Positions 5,654 through 6,207 of a DNA stretch of 6,207 nt are shown here, piece by piece. Within the stretch, counting starts at the first letter, position 1. Every line of letters begins with the position of its first letter. Origin of the DNA: Thermoprotei archaeon (GTDB lineage: Archaea > Thermoproteota > Methanomethylicia > Nezhaarchaeales > WYZ-LMO8). The DNA is taken from contig QMSF01000061.1 in NCBI GenBank assembly GCA_003649565.1, positions 1 to 6,207 of the forward strand, read 5' to 3'. The notes beneath the pieces are model-generated. The model ran no database searches. It was not told the DNA's origin and saw only the letters and a program-made list of their open reading frames with translations. A program made the position numbers and the translations under genes.

Positions 5654-6207
5654 CCTTTAATAACGTGAAAGTAGAGACGCTATTGGCAAAGGGGTTTTGG
5701 GAGCCCAATGATGTAGATGGCGTTGTCCCACCAATAATAACCTCAACAACATTTCCCTACAAGGATCCTAAAACACCAGGGAGATTTATTTACAGTCGAG
5801 CGTCAAACCCAACATGCACGGTTCTCGAAAAAGCCATAGCGAATCTTGAAGCCGCTAAATACGGCCTCGCTTTTTCATCCGGCATGGCAGCCATAACAGC
5901 CACGCTCTTGGCAACAGGTCCCTGCAAGATAATAGCTGAAGAAGACATGTATGGAGGAACTTACAGGTTATTGAAAGGCGTATTGCCAAAACTTGGATAC
6001 GAAGTAGTCACAATAGATATGACGAAGCTCAACTCCATACCAAAAGACGTCATTAAAGGGGCAAAGGTCTTCTTCTTTGAGACTCCGACAAATCCTCAAC
6101 TCAAGGTGATAGACATAAACGAAGTCTCTAAAATAGCACATGAAAATGACGCCTTAGTGATAGTTGATAACACCTTTGCAACCCCTCTTATTCAACAACC
6201 ATTAAAG
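5650..6207 (+). CDS. Cys/Met-metabolism PLP-dependent enzyme, cystathionine gamma-synthase/lyase family (3' partial)
   Basis: The frame is open to the right edge; 186 residues are visible, about half of a family member of roughly 380-400 aa. Fold type I PLP signatures occur in order: GVVPPI-ITSTTF (24-35), YSRASNPT (48-55, the phosphate-binding Tyr/Arg region), FSSGMAAI (75-82), MYGGTYR (100-106, the Tyr that stacks on PLP), ETPTNP (144-149) and VDNTFATPL (172-180, Asp173 contacting the pyridine nitrogen). The PLP-binding Lys (usually in an S-x-T-K-Y motif) lies beyond the window. Members make or break C-S bonds in transsulfuration: cystathionine gamma-synthase or lyase, O-acetylhomoserine sulfhydrylase, methionine gamma-lyase. 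The visible half does not decide among them. The start is uncertain. TTG at 5650 overlaps the cobO stop as TTGA and has a strong ribosome binding site; GTG at 5665 would give an N-terminus of usual length but lacks a site. Probably the third gene of the nrdJ-cobO unit. Confidence 0.88.
   Translation, partial: MTFNNVKVETLLAKGFWEPNDVDGVVPPIITSTTFPYKDPKTPGRFIYSRASNPTCTVLEKAIANLEAAKYGLAFSSGMAAITATLLATGPCKIIAEEDMYGGTYRLLKGVLPKLGYEVVTIDMTKLNSIPKDVIKGAKVFFFETPTNPQLKVIDINEVSKIAHENDALVIVDNTFATPLIQQPLK

Overview
The window looks like a thermophilic archaeal chromosome segment. Arginine is mostly AGA/AGG and isoleucine mostly ATA. There is a class II ribonucleotide reductase (RNR) with two inteins at sites I recall from Pyrococcus furiosus RNR, and a purine-rich GGAGG-type ribosome binding site. 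I cannot place it to phylum, and a thermophilic bacterium is not strictly excluded. All genes seen are on the + strand.

Layout: (1) bases 1-371, the C-terminal end of an MscS-family mechanosensitive channel whose start lies before the window; (2) 372-481, a short intergenic gap that probably holds the promoter of the next unit; (3) 482-5101, one very long reading frame for an adenosylcobalamin-dependent (class II) ribonucleotide reductase, NrdJ, interrupted by two in-frame LAGLIDADG inteins of 462 aa (1151-2536) and 379 aa (2999-4135); removing both leaves a 698-residue enzyme; (4) 5132-5653, an ATP:cob(I)alamin adenosyltransferase of the CobO/CobA/BtuR family; (5) 5650-6207, the N-terminal part of a PLP-dependent Cys/Met-metabolism enzyme (cystathionine gamma-synthase/lyase family) that runs off the right edge.

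Functional reading: nrdJ and cobO are 30 bases apart and form a logical pair. CobO makes adenosylcobalamin, the radical-generating cofactor of NrdJ. The PLP enzyme begins in a 4-base overlap with the end of cobO, so the three genes are probably one transcription unit.

The most striking point is where the inteins sit. Intein 1 splits the SGGG/TGFSF motif. Intein 2 splits NP/CGE directly before the predicted thiyl-radical cysteine, so that one cysteine is both the +1 splicing nucleophile and the catalytic residue of the enzyme. The organism's class II RNR therefore cannot be active until splicing is complete. Both inteins keep the splicing residues and both LAGLIDADG acidic residues, so both look intact. 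This is a rich example of a known type of system (RNR inteins) rather than a clearly new one.
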